Made by a program: the position numbers and the translations under genes. Under the pieces are notes generated by a model. The model made no database searches. It had not been told where the DNA came from and was given only the letters and a program-made list of their open reading frames with translations. Below are positions 26,089-35,692 of a stretch of DNA of 64,000 nucleotides, one piece after another; the first letter of the stretch is position 1, and each line of letters opens with the position of its first letter. The DNA is from Candidatus Obscuribacterales bacterium (GTDB lineage Bacteria > Cyanobacteriota > Vampirovibrionia > Obscuribacterales > Obscuribacteraceae), in NCBI GenBank assembly GCA_021732025.1, contig JAKFVU010000008.1, positions 1 to 64,000 on the forward strand. The letters run 5' to 3'.

Positions 26089-27666
26089 ATGCATTTAGTG
26101 GCTGAGCCTGAAGATAGTATGCAAAGTACGTTTGATTCCAGAAGCATTTTTCGTGGCTTAGTTAGTTTAGCCTTGGCTGTGTGGTTTAGCGCTAGCTCAG
26201 CAGTGGCCAATCAAAAGCAATTAGCCCAAACTAATTTGGCAAGTAGTGCAGCTAGCCCTATTAACCATAAGGCCTTCGGTGCGGCTGATTCGATCGTTCC
26301 CCTGCGCCCAATGCGATTGGGGACCAATCTTTCAGAAGAGATGATTTCTTTTGAGTCTTTTATCCAGTCTGTAGATAGAAATTATCCTAAACTTTTAAGT
26401 GCCGATGCAGAGCGTAAGATCTCTGGAGCTAAAAAGCTTGAAAAATCGGGAGCTTTTGATCCAGTACTTTCCAGTGTGCATGAGTATCTTCGCGTGCAAG
26501 ATATTGTCAATCCTGGGAAGGCCAAGGATGCGGTTCATAATGAGAGTCGAGTTGATTTACTCACTCGCTCTGGTATCAAAGTCTTTGCTCAGTTTCGGTT
26601 AAATCCCAATGATACGAAAACGCCATTTATACCTACTGGTCGAGCCGGTGAGTACTCGGCTGGTTTCACGGTGCCCCTTCTACGTGGGCTGCGGACCAAT
26701 GAAAAGCTGGCTGCTGAACGGCAGGCAAAGCTGGGAGAACCTCTAGCAGAGCAGGTTTTTGGTGGAACTCGTTTGGAGATCTTGCTAAAAGCAGCGGCAA
26801 CTTATTTCGATTGGGTCGGAGCAAAGGCTCGCATAGATATTGCTCGCGATTTGCTTAAGATTGCCGAAGCAAGAGTGGGACAAATTAGGCTTCGTGTGCA
26901 AAGCGGCGACTCGCCGGCTTTAGACGTGGCAGAGGCTGAGCAGGAGATTCAGCGAAGACAAGCAACTTTGATAAAGAGCGAGCGAGAATTTCAGAAGGCA
27001 GCGCTGCTCTTGTCTGTTTTTTTCTGGGACGAGAAGGGCGATCCGAAGACCTTGCCTGATATAACCCAGGTACCGGCGCTAGTTCCTGAACCTAGTAATT
27101 TGCTCGATTCTGTCTGGTTTGCAGGGCGCAAGGAGGCCGCCGAGCGCCGCCCTGAGTTAAAGAGAATTGAGCTGGAGCGACAACAGGTCAATATTGAGAT
27201 ACAGCTAGCGCGAAATAGTTTGTTGCCAGCAGTGGATGCATATTTCGCCCAAGGAGCTGATACCGGTTTGCAGGGTATTGGTTCTGTTACGAGAGGTGGC
27301 GTAACAGTCTCGGCTCCATTGCGTCAGCGTACTGTCCGAGGGCAACTGCAGGCTGCCCAACTGAAAATTCAGAAACTCAGTTTAGATGCGAAGGCCGAGA
27401 GGCTTCGTATTCAAGCAGAGGTTGACGATACTGTATCTGCTATCAACGCATCGTTTGAGCGTTATAAGGCTACTGCCTTGGAGGTGGAGAAGGCCAAAGC
27501 GGTGGAGAGTGGCGAGCGATTACGTTTTTCTGCTGGAGACAGCACCTTATTTCTCGTCAATCAGAGAGAGCGAACCACTGCTGAGGCTCAAATGCGCCTG
27601 GTTGAGACTCATGTGGAGTACTTGCAAGCCTTGGCCGCCTTCAAGGTCGTTACCTGTAGGATATAG
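26089..27666 (+). CDS. TolC-like outer-membrane efflux protein
   Basis: The 525-residue product supplies the outer-membrane channel of the export system. It has an N-terminal hydrophobic export segment (near FRGLVSLALAVWFSASSAVA) and the two-fold helical repeat of TolC proteins: LKAAATYFDWVGAKARIDIA and LKIAEARVGQIRLRVQSGDS in the first half, then QLKIQKLSLDAKAERLRIQA and FSAGDSTLFLVNQRERTTAE in the second. It starts 11 bases after the HlyD gene. An internal ATG at 26119 is an alternative start. Confidence 0.9.
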   Translation: MHLVAEPEDSMQSTFDSRSIFRGLVSLALAVWFSASSAVANQKQLAQTNLASSAASPINHKAFGAADSIVPLRPMRLGTNLSEEMISFESFIQSVDRNYPKLLSADAERKISGAKKLEKSGAFDPVLSSVHEYLRVQDIVNPGKAKDAVHNESRVDLLTRSGIKVFAQFRLNPNDTKTPFIPTGRAGEYSAGFTVPLLRGLRTNEKLAAERQAKLGEPLAEQVFGGTRLEILLKAAATYFDWVGAKARIDIARDLLKIAEARVGQIRLRVQSGDSPALDVAEAEQEIQRRQATLIKSEREFQKAALLLSVFFWDEKGDPKTLPDITQVPALVPEPSNLLDSVWFAGRKEAAERRPELKRIELERQQVNIEIQLARNSLLPAVDAYFAQGADTGLQGIGSVTRGGVTVSAPLRQRTVRGQLQAAQLKIQKLSLDAKAERLRIQAEVDDTVSAINASFERYKATALEVEKAKAVESGERLRFSAGDSTLFLVNQRERTTAEAQMRLVETHVEYLQALAAFKVVTCRI

Positions 27667-27701
27667 AGCTTTTATAGTGCTTCGACTTGTTTAATGATTT
27701 C

Positions 27702-27730
27702 TATATATGCTAATGTTTGCATAGATTTAT
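27702..27730. promoter_or_regulatory. Candidate ArsR operator before arsR
   Basis: TATATATGCTAATGTTTGC followed by ATAGATTTAT matches the motif at 22690-22719 in 22 of 29 positions; the shared core is CNAATRYTTGCATARAT. It lies 57 bases upstream of the ArsR-family start. Confidence 0.55.
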
Positions 27731-27786
27731 CGATGTCAAAGATTTCCGCGATAAGCTTTAGCATAATTTTTTAGGGCGGGGCGGGT

Positions 27787-28218
27787 ATGCCAGATAGAGC
27801 TGTAGTGTGTGTAGAGTTAGCAAAGCTTTTTGGAGTCTTGTCGCATCCTGTGCGTATTCGAATTCTTGAAGAGTTGAAGGCCGAAGACCTTACTGTTGGA
27901 AGTTTGAAAGATATTCTTGGTATTAACCACGCTGCAGTCTCGCAGCAACTTGCTGTTTTGCGCAGTCATCACCTTGTGGTTGAGCGTCGTGAAGGGCGTA
28001 ATGTCTTCTACCATTTGCGCAATGCTGAGCTAGCCAAATGGATTATGGGTGGCACTTTTTTCATTTTGCCTGATGCTAGCGAAGTGGAGAAGATGATGTC
28101 TGCAGTGCAAACTGTTCTTACCGTCTGGGGCGGTGAGCCTAAAGTTAAGCAATCGATCACCTCAGACAGTAAGATTCAGAAAGCCAAACCAAGCAAGAAA
28201 ACTACTAAAAGTAAGTAG
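27787..28218 (+). CDS. ArsR-family transcriptional regulator
   Basis: The 143-residue winged-helix repressor has LFGVLSHPVRIRILEEL (about 15-31), the recognition helix HAAVSQQLAVLRSHHLV and the wing VERREGRNVFYHL. Family members release DNA on metal or other ligand binding, or respond to redox state. The classic CxC metal box is absent, so the signal is unknown. The C-terminus (115-143) is a basic Lys-rich tail. It follows the export operon, and the shared upstream motif suggests it controls both itself and that operon. Confidence 0.9.
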   Translation: MPDRAVVCVELAKLFGVLSHPVRIRILEELKAEDLTVGSLKDILGINHAAVSQQLAVLRSHHLVVERREGRNVFYHLRNAELAKWIMGGTFFILPDASEVEKMMSAVQTVLTVWGGEPKVKQSITSDSKIQKAKPSKKTTKSK

Positions 28219-28223
28219 TAAGT

Positions 28224-28246
28224 CTCTTCGATAGCTGAAGAGTTTT
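28224..28246 (+). terminator. Short terminator after arsR
   Basis: CTCTTC-GATAGCT-GAAGAG is followed directly by TTTT, a few bases after the stop at 28218. Confidence 0.55.
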
Positions 28247-28278
28247 CAAATTTGATTGCCTGCTTTGATCAGTCGTTT

Positions 28279-29061
28279 CTATTTCAGCTTTCGTCTAAAT
28301 AAGTCGTCTACGTCTTGTTGCTTTAGGATGCCATTGCTTGAGAAGTAGAAGGCTGATTTGTCTTCGGCCCGTTTGTAGTCAGCCGGAATTTTATAGTTAT
28401 TCTTGTCAATTGGCTTTATCTGGATTGAATGATAGGTGAATGGTTCGCTCCAACCGACTGGTCCATCTTTCTCTGTATGACGTTTGGGTACATGCTTGGT
28501 TTTTAGACTTACAGGAAATAGATTGTTGGAATTAAGCAGCATAATTCTGGCCCAAGTTCTCAGCAAATTCGAAGGCAGTTTGATTTCTTTGAGGCATTTG
28601 ATGCGTGCTACTTCTTGCTCGTGGCCAGAAACGTGCATGCGTTTAAAGATAATTTCCACTGCGGGTTTTCTGTCTGGCAGTGAGGCTTGGCTGGTTTGAA
28701 CGCTATCAAATTTAAGTGGCTGGTGGATTGCGTAATTATTGTCAGCTATGTATTCAGCTAAAGGTTCAGAGATGTATGTTTTGTTCTCGGGGTTGATTAA
28801 TACAATTGTCTCTGGTGCTGTGTCTTTCCAGAGTGCTATTCCACTGCCAGATTTAAGTGAGAAGGCATGCTGACTAAAGGTGTTTTCTGTGGCTCCCCAC
28901 ATTGAGCCAGATGCTCTCAGCACAATCATCTGGTTTTCTTTTGGCGATAACGGAGAGAAATTCCCAGCGGCCTCACTGGCTACTGCGCTAGTGAGAAATG
29001 CGCCTGTGGCTAAGCCAAACAATGTCACCCAAGATGCTGTTCTTGTTTTCCTTAGGGTCAC
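28279..29061 (-). CDS. Secreted DUF4412-like protein
   Basis: The 260-residue product starts at a GTG (29061) with GAGG upstream and carries a signal peptide (TASWVTLFGLATGAFLTSAV, cut near SEAA). The body has beta-rich segments typical of outer-envelope proteins that monitor a conformational state (ETIVLINPENKTYISEPLAE). The C-terminus, NYKIPADYKRA then SSNGILKQQDVDDLF, resembles that of the secreted protein at 44273-45544 (ASNGALKDSDLDQF). An earlier start at 29148 is possible but would put the signal peptide inside. The function is not known. Confidence 0.65.
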   Translation of the reverse strand: MTLRKTRTASWVTLFGLATGAFLTSAVASEAAGNFSPLSPKENQMIVLRASGSMWGATENTFSQHAFSLKSGSGIALWKDTAPETIVLINPENKTYISEPLAEYIADNNYAIHQPLKFDSVQTSQASLPDRKPAVEIIFKRMHVSGHEQEVARIKCLKEIKLPSNLLRTWARIMLLNSNNLFPVSLKTKHVPKRHTEKDGPVGWSEPFTYHSIQIKPIDKNNYKIPADYKRAEDKSAFYFSSNGILKQQDVDDLFRRKLK

Positions 29062-29160
29062 AACTTGTCCTCTTGTTTGCCGCTTCTTGCTACCTGAAAT
29101 TGTTGCAGAACTTTGGGCTACTCTATATAGTCTTACTGACAAAAGCAATTGGTCAATTTA

Positions 29161-31224
29161 ATGACTGCTCCTGAAAATCCACCCGATAACTACATCTATA
29201 AGCCTGGTGATATTGTCGGAGAGAGTTATGTTCTCTTGTCTGTACTAGCCAAGGGTGGTATGGGTGTTGTTTATAAGGCACGGCACCTACAGTTAGACAA
29301 AACGTTCGCCCTCAAGCTTTTGACACCGGTGCAGACCACGAGCGCTAACTGGAAGCGGTTTGAACTTGAAGCCAGAATGTTGGCCAAGCTTGAACACAAG
29401 AATATTGTGCAAATTTTCAATATGGGCGTAGATGCAAAAGGCTGTCCATATTATGTTATGGAACTATTGCAAGGACAGTCAATGGCCGAGACTTTGGACA
29501 GTCAGTCGCCAATGCCTGTGCCCCAATTTATTCAGTCGTTTCTAGATGTCTGTTCTGCGCTTCAATTGGCTCATACCAAAGGAATTGTTCATCGTGATAT
29601 TAAGCCATCCAATTTAATTTTGCTCGATTCGAACTTACCACTGAAGCAAACAAAAGTAGTTGATTTTGGTATCGCTCGCTTAGTTGGTGTGGAGGGACAA
29701 AGCGCTCAGAATCTAACTCTTCCTGGTGAAATATTCGGAAGTCCGTTGTATATGAGCCCTGAGCAAACACTGGGTTTGCCGGTGACAATGTCGTCTGATA
29801 TTTATTCGCTTGGTTGCACCATGTTTGAGGCATTCACTGGCAGCCCGCCATTTAAAGGCCAGACCGCTCTTGCCACCATGATGATGCACCAGACCGATGC
29901 TATGCCCGATATTTTGCGTGACAACTGTCCCGATCGAGAATTCGATTTGATAGTGCAGATTATTTCTAAATGCATGCAAAAGCAAGCTGTCGACCGCTTT
30001 GCCCATGTTGGCGAAGTTTTTGACCGACTGGAGAATTTGTCGACAGGAATGGCCCCCTCGACTGAGTTTACAACATCTAGAACTCTTGCTATTCCTCGGA
30101 ATTCTGGCACGCCAAGAGCTTCTAGAGCTTTCGCAAATGCTGAATCTGCTGATACTTCGCAAACGTTCGCTGAGACCGATGGTCAAGGAAATGTGGCTAA
30201 GGGCAACAAACTTACCGCTTTTGCAATAGGTCTTGCTTTAGTGTTTGGCCTGGGCACCATGGCGGTAGTTTATGCCACCCTAATCAAGCCGAAGAAGATT
30301 AAGCCTGAGGTGTCAGCAAGCGCCACTATTTCTAACCATCTTACTCGTGAAAATCCGCTGCCTGAGTTCGAGACGACACTTCAGCCCACTGCGCCCTTCG
30401 CTAATGACACCACACCGGTGTCGTGGCTTGTATCTCGTAAGGGCAAGGTTTGGCGTGAGTTTGAATTTCCTAAAGGGCAACCAGTCGGAAATATTTCTAT
30501 TGACGGTCTGGGTAAAAGGCCTGCTGTAGGCCATATAAAATGTCCAAATGACAAACCCGCATTTTTCGATTCAACTGATTCACTCGCTCAAACTCCTCAG
30601 TTTTATAAGCGTTTTGATCCAGAAGCCCTATGTTTTGTTTTGGTGAAGGATACTAACAAGCCGCCATCTATCAGCACTTTGGCTAGTTGGAAAAATTTAG
30701 GTACTATTACTTTTGAGCGGTGTCAGCTGAATGACCAGTACGTAAGAGACTTAAAAAAGCTGCCGTATTTGCGTCAGATTATTTTTAATAACAGTCATGT
30801 CTCTGGTCTAGCATTAGTCGAAAGTGGCATACTGCCTGGGCTTACTCGGCTCGATCTCTATGGGGTTAGTCAATATGAAGTGGTGCTTAAGGCTCTCAAT
30901 GGGTCGAAAAATATCAACCATTTAGCTTTGAGAAAAGTCGCCTTGGACAATGCACAAATTGCTCTGTTGGGCCGTTTTCCCAATCTAGCAGGCCTAGATT
31001 TGCGTAATGCTGAATTATCAGATTCAGCCCTCGAAAGTATTGCCCATTTTCCTAAGCTCAAAAGAGTACTTCTGACTGATGCTCGATTTGATACTTCTAC
31101 CATGGCAAACTTAGCACATAGCAAGAGCATCATTGGCATTGAAGCTGATTCCGCGGCTCTTACTCCTAGTACAAGAGCGCGTCTCAAGGCCGCCTTACCC
31201 GGCCTCAATCTCGTGGAAGAGTAA
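29161..31224 (+). CDS. Transmembrane Ser/Thr kinase with LRR-like tail
   Basis: The 687-residue kinase has AKGGMG (30-35), K52, HRDIKPSN (144-151), DFG (168-170) and GSPLYMSPEQ. A membrane helix lies at about 351-374. The extracytoplasmic part (about 400-687) ends in LRR-like units (FPNLAGLDLRNAELSDSALE, FPKLKRVLLTDARFDTSTMA). ATG at 29161 is chosen over a TTG at 29149. It shares strand and design with the kinase that starts 124 bases after it, so the two may be a tandem duplicate pair. Confidence 0.9.
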   Translation: MTAPENPPDNYIYKPGDIVGESYVLLSVLAKGGMGVVYKARHLQLDKTFALKLLTPVQTTSANWKRFELEARMLAKLEHKNIVQIFNMGVDAKGCPYYVMELLQGQSMAETLDSQSPMPVPQFIQSFLDVCSALQLAHTKGIVHRDIKPSNLILLDSNLPLKQTKVVDFGIARLVGVEGQSAQNLTLPGEIFGSPLYMSPEQTLGLPVTMSSDIYSLGCTMFEAFTGSPPFKGQTALATMMMHQTDAMPDILRDNCPDREFDLIVQIISKCMQKQAVDRFAHVGEVFDRLENLSTGMAPSTEFTTSRTLAIPRNSGTPRASRAFANAESADTSQTFAETDGQGNVAKGNKLTAFAIGLALVFGLGTMAVVYATLIKPKKIKPEVSASATISNHLTRENPLPEFETTLQPTAPFANDTTPVSWLVSRKGKVWREFEFPKGQPVGNISIDGLGKRPAVGHIKCPNDKPAFFDSTDSLAQTPQFYKRFDPEALCFVLVKDTNKPPSISTLASWKNLGTITFERCQLNDQYVRDLKKLPYLRQIIFNNSHVSGLALVESGILPGLTRLDLYGVSQYEVVLKALNGSKNINHLALRKVALDNAQIALLGRFPNLAGLDLRNAELSDSALESIAHFPKLKRVLLTDARFDTSTMANLAHSKSIIGIEADSAALTPSTRARLKAALPGLNLVEE

Positions 31225-31278
31225 CTGTATTGTTAGTTGGCGCGATATGAACGGTATGTGCCGTAAGTCTCGCTGTGG

Positions 31279-31299
31279 GACTTTCACCATGTGAAAGTC
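31279..31299. promoter_or_regulatory. Perfect 9-bp inverted repeat between two kinase genes
   Basis: GACTTTCAC-CAT-GTGAAAGTC lies 50 bases before the second kinase gene. With no T-run, it could be an operator or a transcript hairpin. Confidence 0.45.
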
Positions 31300-31348
31300 G
31301 TCATTGTTGGGGTAAGTTGATTTGTAATTGACTATCTAAAATGGTTTT

Positions 31349-33178
31349 ATGGATCCCTTAGAAAAATTAGCTCAGACATCCACTCTCGTTATAGCTGAAA
31401 ATATTTCTGAACCCTTAGGCGAATTGGCTCAAGAACGAGGGGTAGGAAATGCCGTTGGACTCACCGTTGACAGTAAATATGAAATTCATTCCTTAATCGG
31501 TGAAGGTGGTATGGGCTCCGTCTATCGTGCCCGTCACATTCACCTCGACAAAGATGTAGCACTCAAAATACTAAAATCTTCGAATTTAAGGCCTGAATCT
31601 TGGGAACGATTTCAGCGTGAAGTTAGGGCCTTGGCTAAGCTGAACAATTTAAACGTCATCCAGGTTTTTGATTTCGGCATTAGCAAAGATAATATTCCCT
31701 ATTACACAATGGAGCTATTGAACGGGAAGTCTTTGGCTGAGCATATCCAATCTAATGGTTTGCCCTTAAAAGACGCAATTTGGATTGCTGACAAGATTGC
31801 TTCAGCGATGGCTGTTGCGCATAATGCCGGAATAGTTCATCGAGATTTAAAGCCAGCAAATATATTCCTCGTTTTTAACGAAGAAGAGCCAGTTGGTGTC
31901 AAGGTTTTAGATTTTGGTATAGCAGAACTAAGTGACCGCAGATTTCTTGATTTGCAAAAGCTGACCTCCGCCGGGACAATTTTTGGAAGCCCATTTTATA
32001 TGAGTCCTGAGCAGGCGGATGGCCGTGAAATAGACTCCCGGTCTGACATATATTCTTTCGGTTGCTTGTTCTTTGAAATGCTAGCCGGTCATCCGCCGTT
32101 TCGCGGCGATAACTCAGTCCATACTTTGCACCTTCATCAGACTGCGGCAATACCAGTGCTCGAGCCAGGAATGTTTGACGAAGGTACTCTCCAAAAACTC
32201 GATTCTTTATTGCAAAATCTTTTAGCAAAAGACCCACAGTTAAGAATTCAAAAGTTCAAAGACGTGTCGCATTTGTTAATTGAAATCTGTGACGGGGACT
32301 CAGCCGCAAATAAGAAATATAGCGAAAAAGCTATTAGAAGATCTTCGAACCACGATGTGAGCTCTGATGTGTCTCGCGATCCAGAGGGTCAACCATTAGT
32401 CTTGAACCCCTCTAGGTATGCTTTGCTGCTAATTCCTCTACTGGCTTTTTCAGTTGTGGGAGTAATTTGGCTTGCCCTGAGTCTGCAGAAGCCAAGTTCA
32501 CAAAAAACTCAAACCAAAACTGATCAAGTTGAATCGGCAGCAAATGAGAGTTTTTTGCAGCAATTGGACGAAATGCCTGCTCAGGAGAGCAATCAGAAGA
32601 AAAGTGTGTCTGCTAATAGCCACAAGCCATACAAATGGCGCAAGATCGGATCTGCTGATTTTGACCGCATCGCCCAATCAGCGCCGCCAGATTTAGATTT
32701 AAAATATTCGACATTTGAAAACGACGAATTGCGAAAACTTGCAAGGCTTAACTTACGCTATTTAAATTTAGATTTCACAAATTTTGATGACCTTGGTGCC
32801 AAGGCTCTCGGAAAAGAAATTACGATAACAAGCTTGCGCTTACATTCCACACGCATTACAGACAAGGGTTTGCAGTCCATATGTCAAATTCCGACGATTA
32901 GATATCTTGATCTTAGAAATACTTCAATAACAGATGCAGGGCTGGCAACAATTTCTCAATTGCCCAAAATAAAGACACTCAGAATTGCAGACACAAAGGT
33001 AACGGCAGCTGGAGTAGAGTCGTTTTGCAAAAACAAGACAAGCGTTCGCGACATAGAACTTTCAACTGGGCCCGATTTATCTGAGATTGATTTGAGAAAA
33101 CTAGTTAAACAGTTTCCGCTTATAACTTTCGCTGACAAAGCCGATCTCGATAGGGCTGGCAAGAGTTTCGTTGAATGA
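31349..33178 (+). CDS. Transmembrane Ser/Thr kinase with LRR-like tail
   Basis: The 609-residue kinase has GEGGMG (51-56), K73, HRDLKPAN (164-171), DFG (188-190) and GSPFYMSPEQ. An extra 45-residue leader precedes the kinase domain. The membrane helix is at about 357-379 and the LRR-like repeats are at 460-590 (ITSLRLHSTRITDKGLQSIC, IRYLDLRNTSITDAGLATIS). It is third in the run of kinase genes around the export operon. Base composition is notably AT-rich. Confidence 0.9.
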   Translation: MDPLEKLAQTSTLVIAENISEPLGELAQERGVGNAVGLTVDSKYEIHSLIGEGGMGSVYRARHIHLDKDVALKILKSSNLRPESWERFQREVRALAKLNNLNVIQVFDFGISKDNIPYYTMELLNGKSLAEHIQSNGLPLKDAIWIADKIASAMAVAHNAGIVHRDLKPANIFLVFNEEEPVGVKVLDFGIAELSDRRFLDLQKLTSAGTIFGSPFYMSPEQADGREIDSRSDIYSFGCLFFEMLAGHPPFRGDNSVHTLHLHQTAAIPVLEPGMFDEGTLQKLDSLLQNLLAKDPQLRIQKFKDVSHLLIEICDGDSAANKKYSEKAIRRSSNHDVSSDVSRDPEGQPLVLNPSRYALLLIPLLAFSVVGVIWLALSLQKPSSQKTQTKTDQVESAANESFLQQLDEMPAQESNQKKSVSANSHKPYKWRKIGSADFDRIAQSAPPDLDLKYSTFENDELRKLARLNLRYLNLDFTNFDDLGAKALGKEITITSLRLHSTRITDKGLQSICQIPTIRYLDLRNTSITDAGLATISQLPKIKTLRIADTKVTAAGVESFCKNKTSVRDIELSTGPDLSEIDLRKLVKQFPLITFADKADLDRAGKSFVE

Positions 33179-33211
33179 CCTTGTGTATTTGAAATGGCAG
33201 ATTTACAAGTG

Positions 33212-34447
33212 TCAATCTAGCGGTTCAGCAATTATGTGTTCGCTCAGTATTCGGGGAATTCGCTCCTTAAAGTGGAAGAATCCCTTCTTCGCTTGGGGCC
33301 AGAAATGTTCGTCCCAAGGCCGCCGGATTTGCGTGAGCGAGATGCCTTCTTCAGCCAGCTGCGGGGTAAGCCTTGCCAGAGCGTCGGCGACTGGCCCTAC
33401 AGGTGCATAAGCTGTGATAATTTGCCGCACGCTTGCAGTATTTGCAGCCTTGATCAATATCTCAGCATCGAGCGCGGCACTGACGTTAGCCGAGCAATTA
33501 AAGTGGGCTGCAGTTCGCAATGCAGTATCGGTGGCTGCAGATTCAACAAAAAGGCGGGCACCATTACCCCAAAGAAGATTTGCACAGGGGGCTACGATTG
33601 CCGCATCTATAGGCAAATTGGGTCTCAGTTTGCTCCACTCATGGCTAGAAAATAGTGACTCCGGGTGCATGTCTTCAGGAGTGATCAGCAGCAATGAACG
33701 CTCGCCGACGACAGGGCGTGCTGGAGCCGGCAAGCTTCGCGCTGTTTCGATGGGGGGCTCGGTGAGGGGTAGCGCCTCACGAGCTAAGCCAACAGGAGCG
33801 AACCGACCGTTGGTATACCTCGTGATATTACCAGCAGTGGCAAGATAACTTTTGCCCACAGTTTGCAAGCCAGCAACCCAGCGCCACGACAGTGTGTTGC
33901 TGGCGGCATCGGCATCGAGTAAATGACGCAAGAAAAAATCCGCACCCAAAACCCAAGGAAGGTGGAGGGTAAAAATCCATATTGACGCAAACCACATCCG
34001 GGCGTGATTGTGAAGATAACCAGTCTCCACCAGTTCGCGTGCATAATCGTCAAAGCCGTCAATTCCGGTGGTGCCGCTTTCGGCTGCAGCTAGGGTGTGA
34101 GCATTAGAAAAGCTCTCAAGCTGCCGGTCTCGTTCTTCCGTAAATCGCGTCCAAACCGATGGCCGCATCTCCAGCCAACCTTTCCAATATGTCCGCCAGA
34201 GAATTTCCTGCACATATCTATCGGCCGCCGCTAAGCTGTGATGAGTGAGAACAGCGGTGACGACCTCGAGTTCTGTAAGCAAGCGATAGCGCAGATACGG
34301 AGACAGTTTGGAGACCGAGCTAGGGGCGTCTGGACCGAAGTCGGTATTGCGGCCGGTGGCATATTGTCGACCTGCTATCGGCACAAACTGCGCCAGCCGT
34401 TCTAGGGCCTCTTGGCGTGAAGGTTCGAAGTTTGTCATTCTGGTCAT
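33212..34447 (-). CDS. Photolyase/cryptochrome-related FAD-binding protein with FAD domain first
   Basis: The 411-residue product opens with the helical FAD-binding domain that photolyases carry at their C-terminus: KLSPYLRYRLLTELEVV (49-65), ILWRTYWKGWLEMRPSVW, YLHNHARMWFASIWIFTL and WRWVAGLQTVGKSYLATAGN. The second half (about 250-400) looks like an alpha/beta domain (ILIKAANTASVRQIITAYAP) that ends WPQAKKGFFHFKERIPRIL, wording usual in photolyase antenna domains. The domain order is therefore reversed relative to standard photolyases. A role in light-dependent repair or sensing is inferred. It is 3 bases downstream of the HExxH gene and probably co-transcribed. Confidence 0.75.
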   Translation of the reverse strand: MTRMTNFEPSRQEALERLAQFVPIAGRQYATGRNTDFGPDAPSSVSKLSPYLRYRLLTELEVVTAVLTHHSLAAADRYVQEILWRTYWKGWLEMRPSVWTRFTEERDRQLESFSNAHTLAAAESGTTGIDGFDDYARELVETGYLHNHARMWFASIWIFTLHLPWVLGADFFLRHLLDADAASNTLSWRWVAGLQTVGKSYLATAGNITRYTNGRFAPVGLAREALPLTEPPIETARSLPAPARPVVGERSLLLITPEDMHPESLFSSHEWSKLRPNLPIDAAIVAPCANLLWGNGARLFVESAATDTALRTAAHFNCSANVSAALDAEILIKAANTASVRQIITAYAPVGPVADALARLTPQLAEEGISLTQIRRPWDEHFWPQAKKGFFHFKERIPRILSEHIIAEPLD

Positions 34448-34450
34448 TCT

Positions 34451-35035
34451 TTATCTATTGTGCTGGGGCCTATTGGCCATCGTTCGAGACCAGTCTACTT
34501 GATACGTGCCATTTTTATTTTCTTTCCAGACAATAGGGCGCACCGGTGTATTTTGAATGTGATGGTAAAGCAGGCCTACTCTTTCATAAAAACCGCGGGT
34601 GTGATAAGTCTCCGGCAGATTGAGCGAAACCATGTCGAGATGATGAAAAAATTCATGGCAAAAAGTGCTGAGGAAGACGCCGTATGACGTGGGTTTTTTC
34701 TGCACTGCGGTGCGCATCCACAGGCGGATTTTCTCAGTTTCTGGAGTGTAATCGCCAAATAGCTCATTCACCCATTTCTCGGTTACTTTTAGCGGTCTCG
34801 AGCTCAATATAGTTATTTTTGGCGTACTAACATCATAGAAAGCAGACAATACTTTGAGCATGCTACGGCAGGCCGCTAGCACCTCTTTTTTGTCGTCTGA
34901 CGCCAGCCCGATTTTGAGTTGGGCAGCAAGTGAACGCAATGGTTCGGCTGGTGGTAAGGCGATGACTCTTAGGGCGTCACTGCGCCAGTACTCTTCCTTT
35001 TCTTCTGCTGATTTTGGAATATAGTCCGTATTCAT
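34451..35035 (-). CDS. Probable zinc metallopeptidase-like protein (HExxH)
   Basis: The 194-residue protein has no signal peptide and contains STFCHEFFHHLDMVSLNL, with HEFFH (127-131) as an HExxH zinc site. The third ligand could lie in YHTRGFYERVGLLYHH downstream. It recalls uncharacterised small proteases found as operon partners. It leads a two-gene unit with the photolyase-like gene. Whether it is catalytic is unproven. Confidence 0.6.
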   Translation of the reverse strand: MNTDYIPKSAEEKEEYWRSDALRVIALPPAEPLRSLAAQLKIGLASDDKKEVLAACRSMLKVLSAFYDVSTPKITILSSRPLKVTEKWVNELFGDYTPETEKIRLWMRTAVQKKPTSYGVFLSTFCHEFFHHLDMVSLNLPETYHTRGFYERVGLLYHHIQNTPVRPIVWKENKNGTYQVDWSRTMANRPQHNR

Positions 35036-35692
35036 CTAGAACCTGTTAACTTTTCAAAGTTTGATAATACAAGAAGTGCAAAATTAAGACGATTGGTAAA
35101 CGCGAAATTAAGCATTCTCGCCCATAGAATGCCCAAATTGATTGGCTATAGTGGTGCTATTCAGTAGTGCTTGAATAAGAACTGCTGTCCATTTTATTTG
35201 CAATTTACTAACTTGTAAAATTTATGAGTGATTTCCGTTGCTCGGTTAGTCGTTGGGCTGAAAGTTAGACACTTAGTCATCTTTGCTTATGCTTGTGCGT
35301 CGCTCGCAAAAGCTGAGCTAGCATTTTTGACTTTCAATTAGCTTGTATTAATTAGCGAAGGCGTGCGAGCTTTCCTGGCGATGGTGTCGCTAGCCGAGCG
35401 AATTTTGATTATTGTCAAACCACGTAGAAACCACATAGATACTGCCTACTGTTAGACAGTTTGGCTCTAACTATTGCTTGATCAGAGGCAAAATATTAGG
35501 AACCTATACTTGTTTTTGCTTACCATAGATTTATCTTTCAACTCACTACTTTCAAGCAGATGCAATAAACCTTTCAAACCCCACTCCCACCTCTGGCAGC
35601 TCTCAGACACAATTTCGTGTTTTATAGTGAGCCGCATTTCCGTTTGTTCGCTTTGCAGCAGGCAAACACATTTAAACTCTACGAAAGTCACC
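35036..35692. other. AT-rich intergenic region upstream of island C
   Basis: I see no convincing gene. An open frame runs from 35474 into the island C gene, but its first 73 codons look non-coding and AT-rich. It should hold the promoter for island C; TTGACT at 35327 is a possible -35, but no well-spaced -10 was found. Confidence 0.4.
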
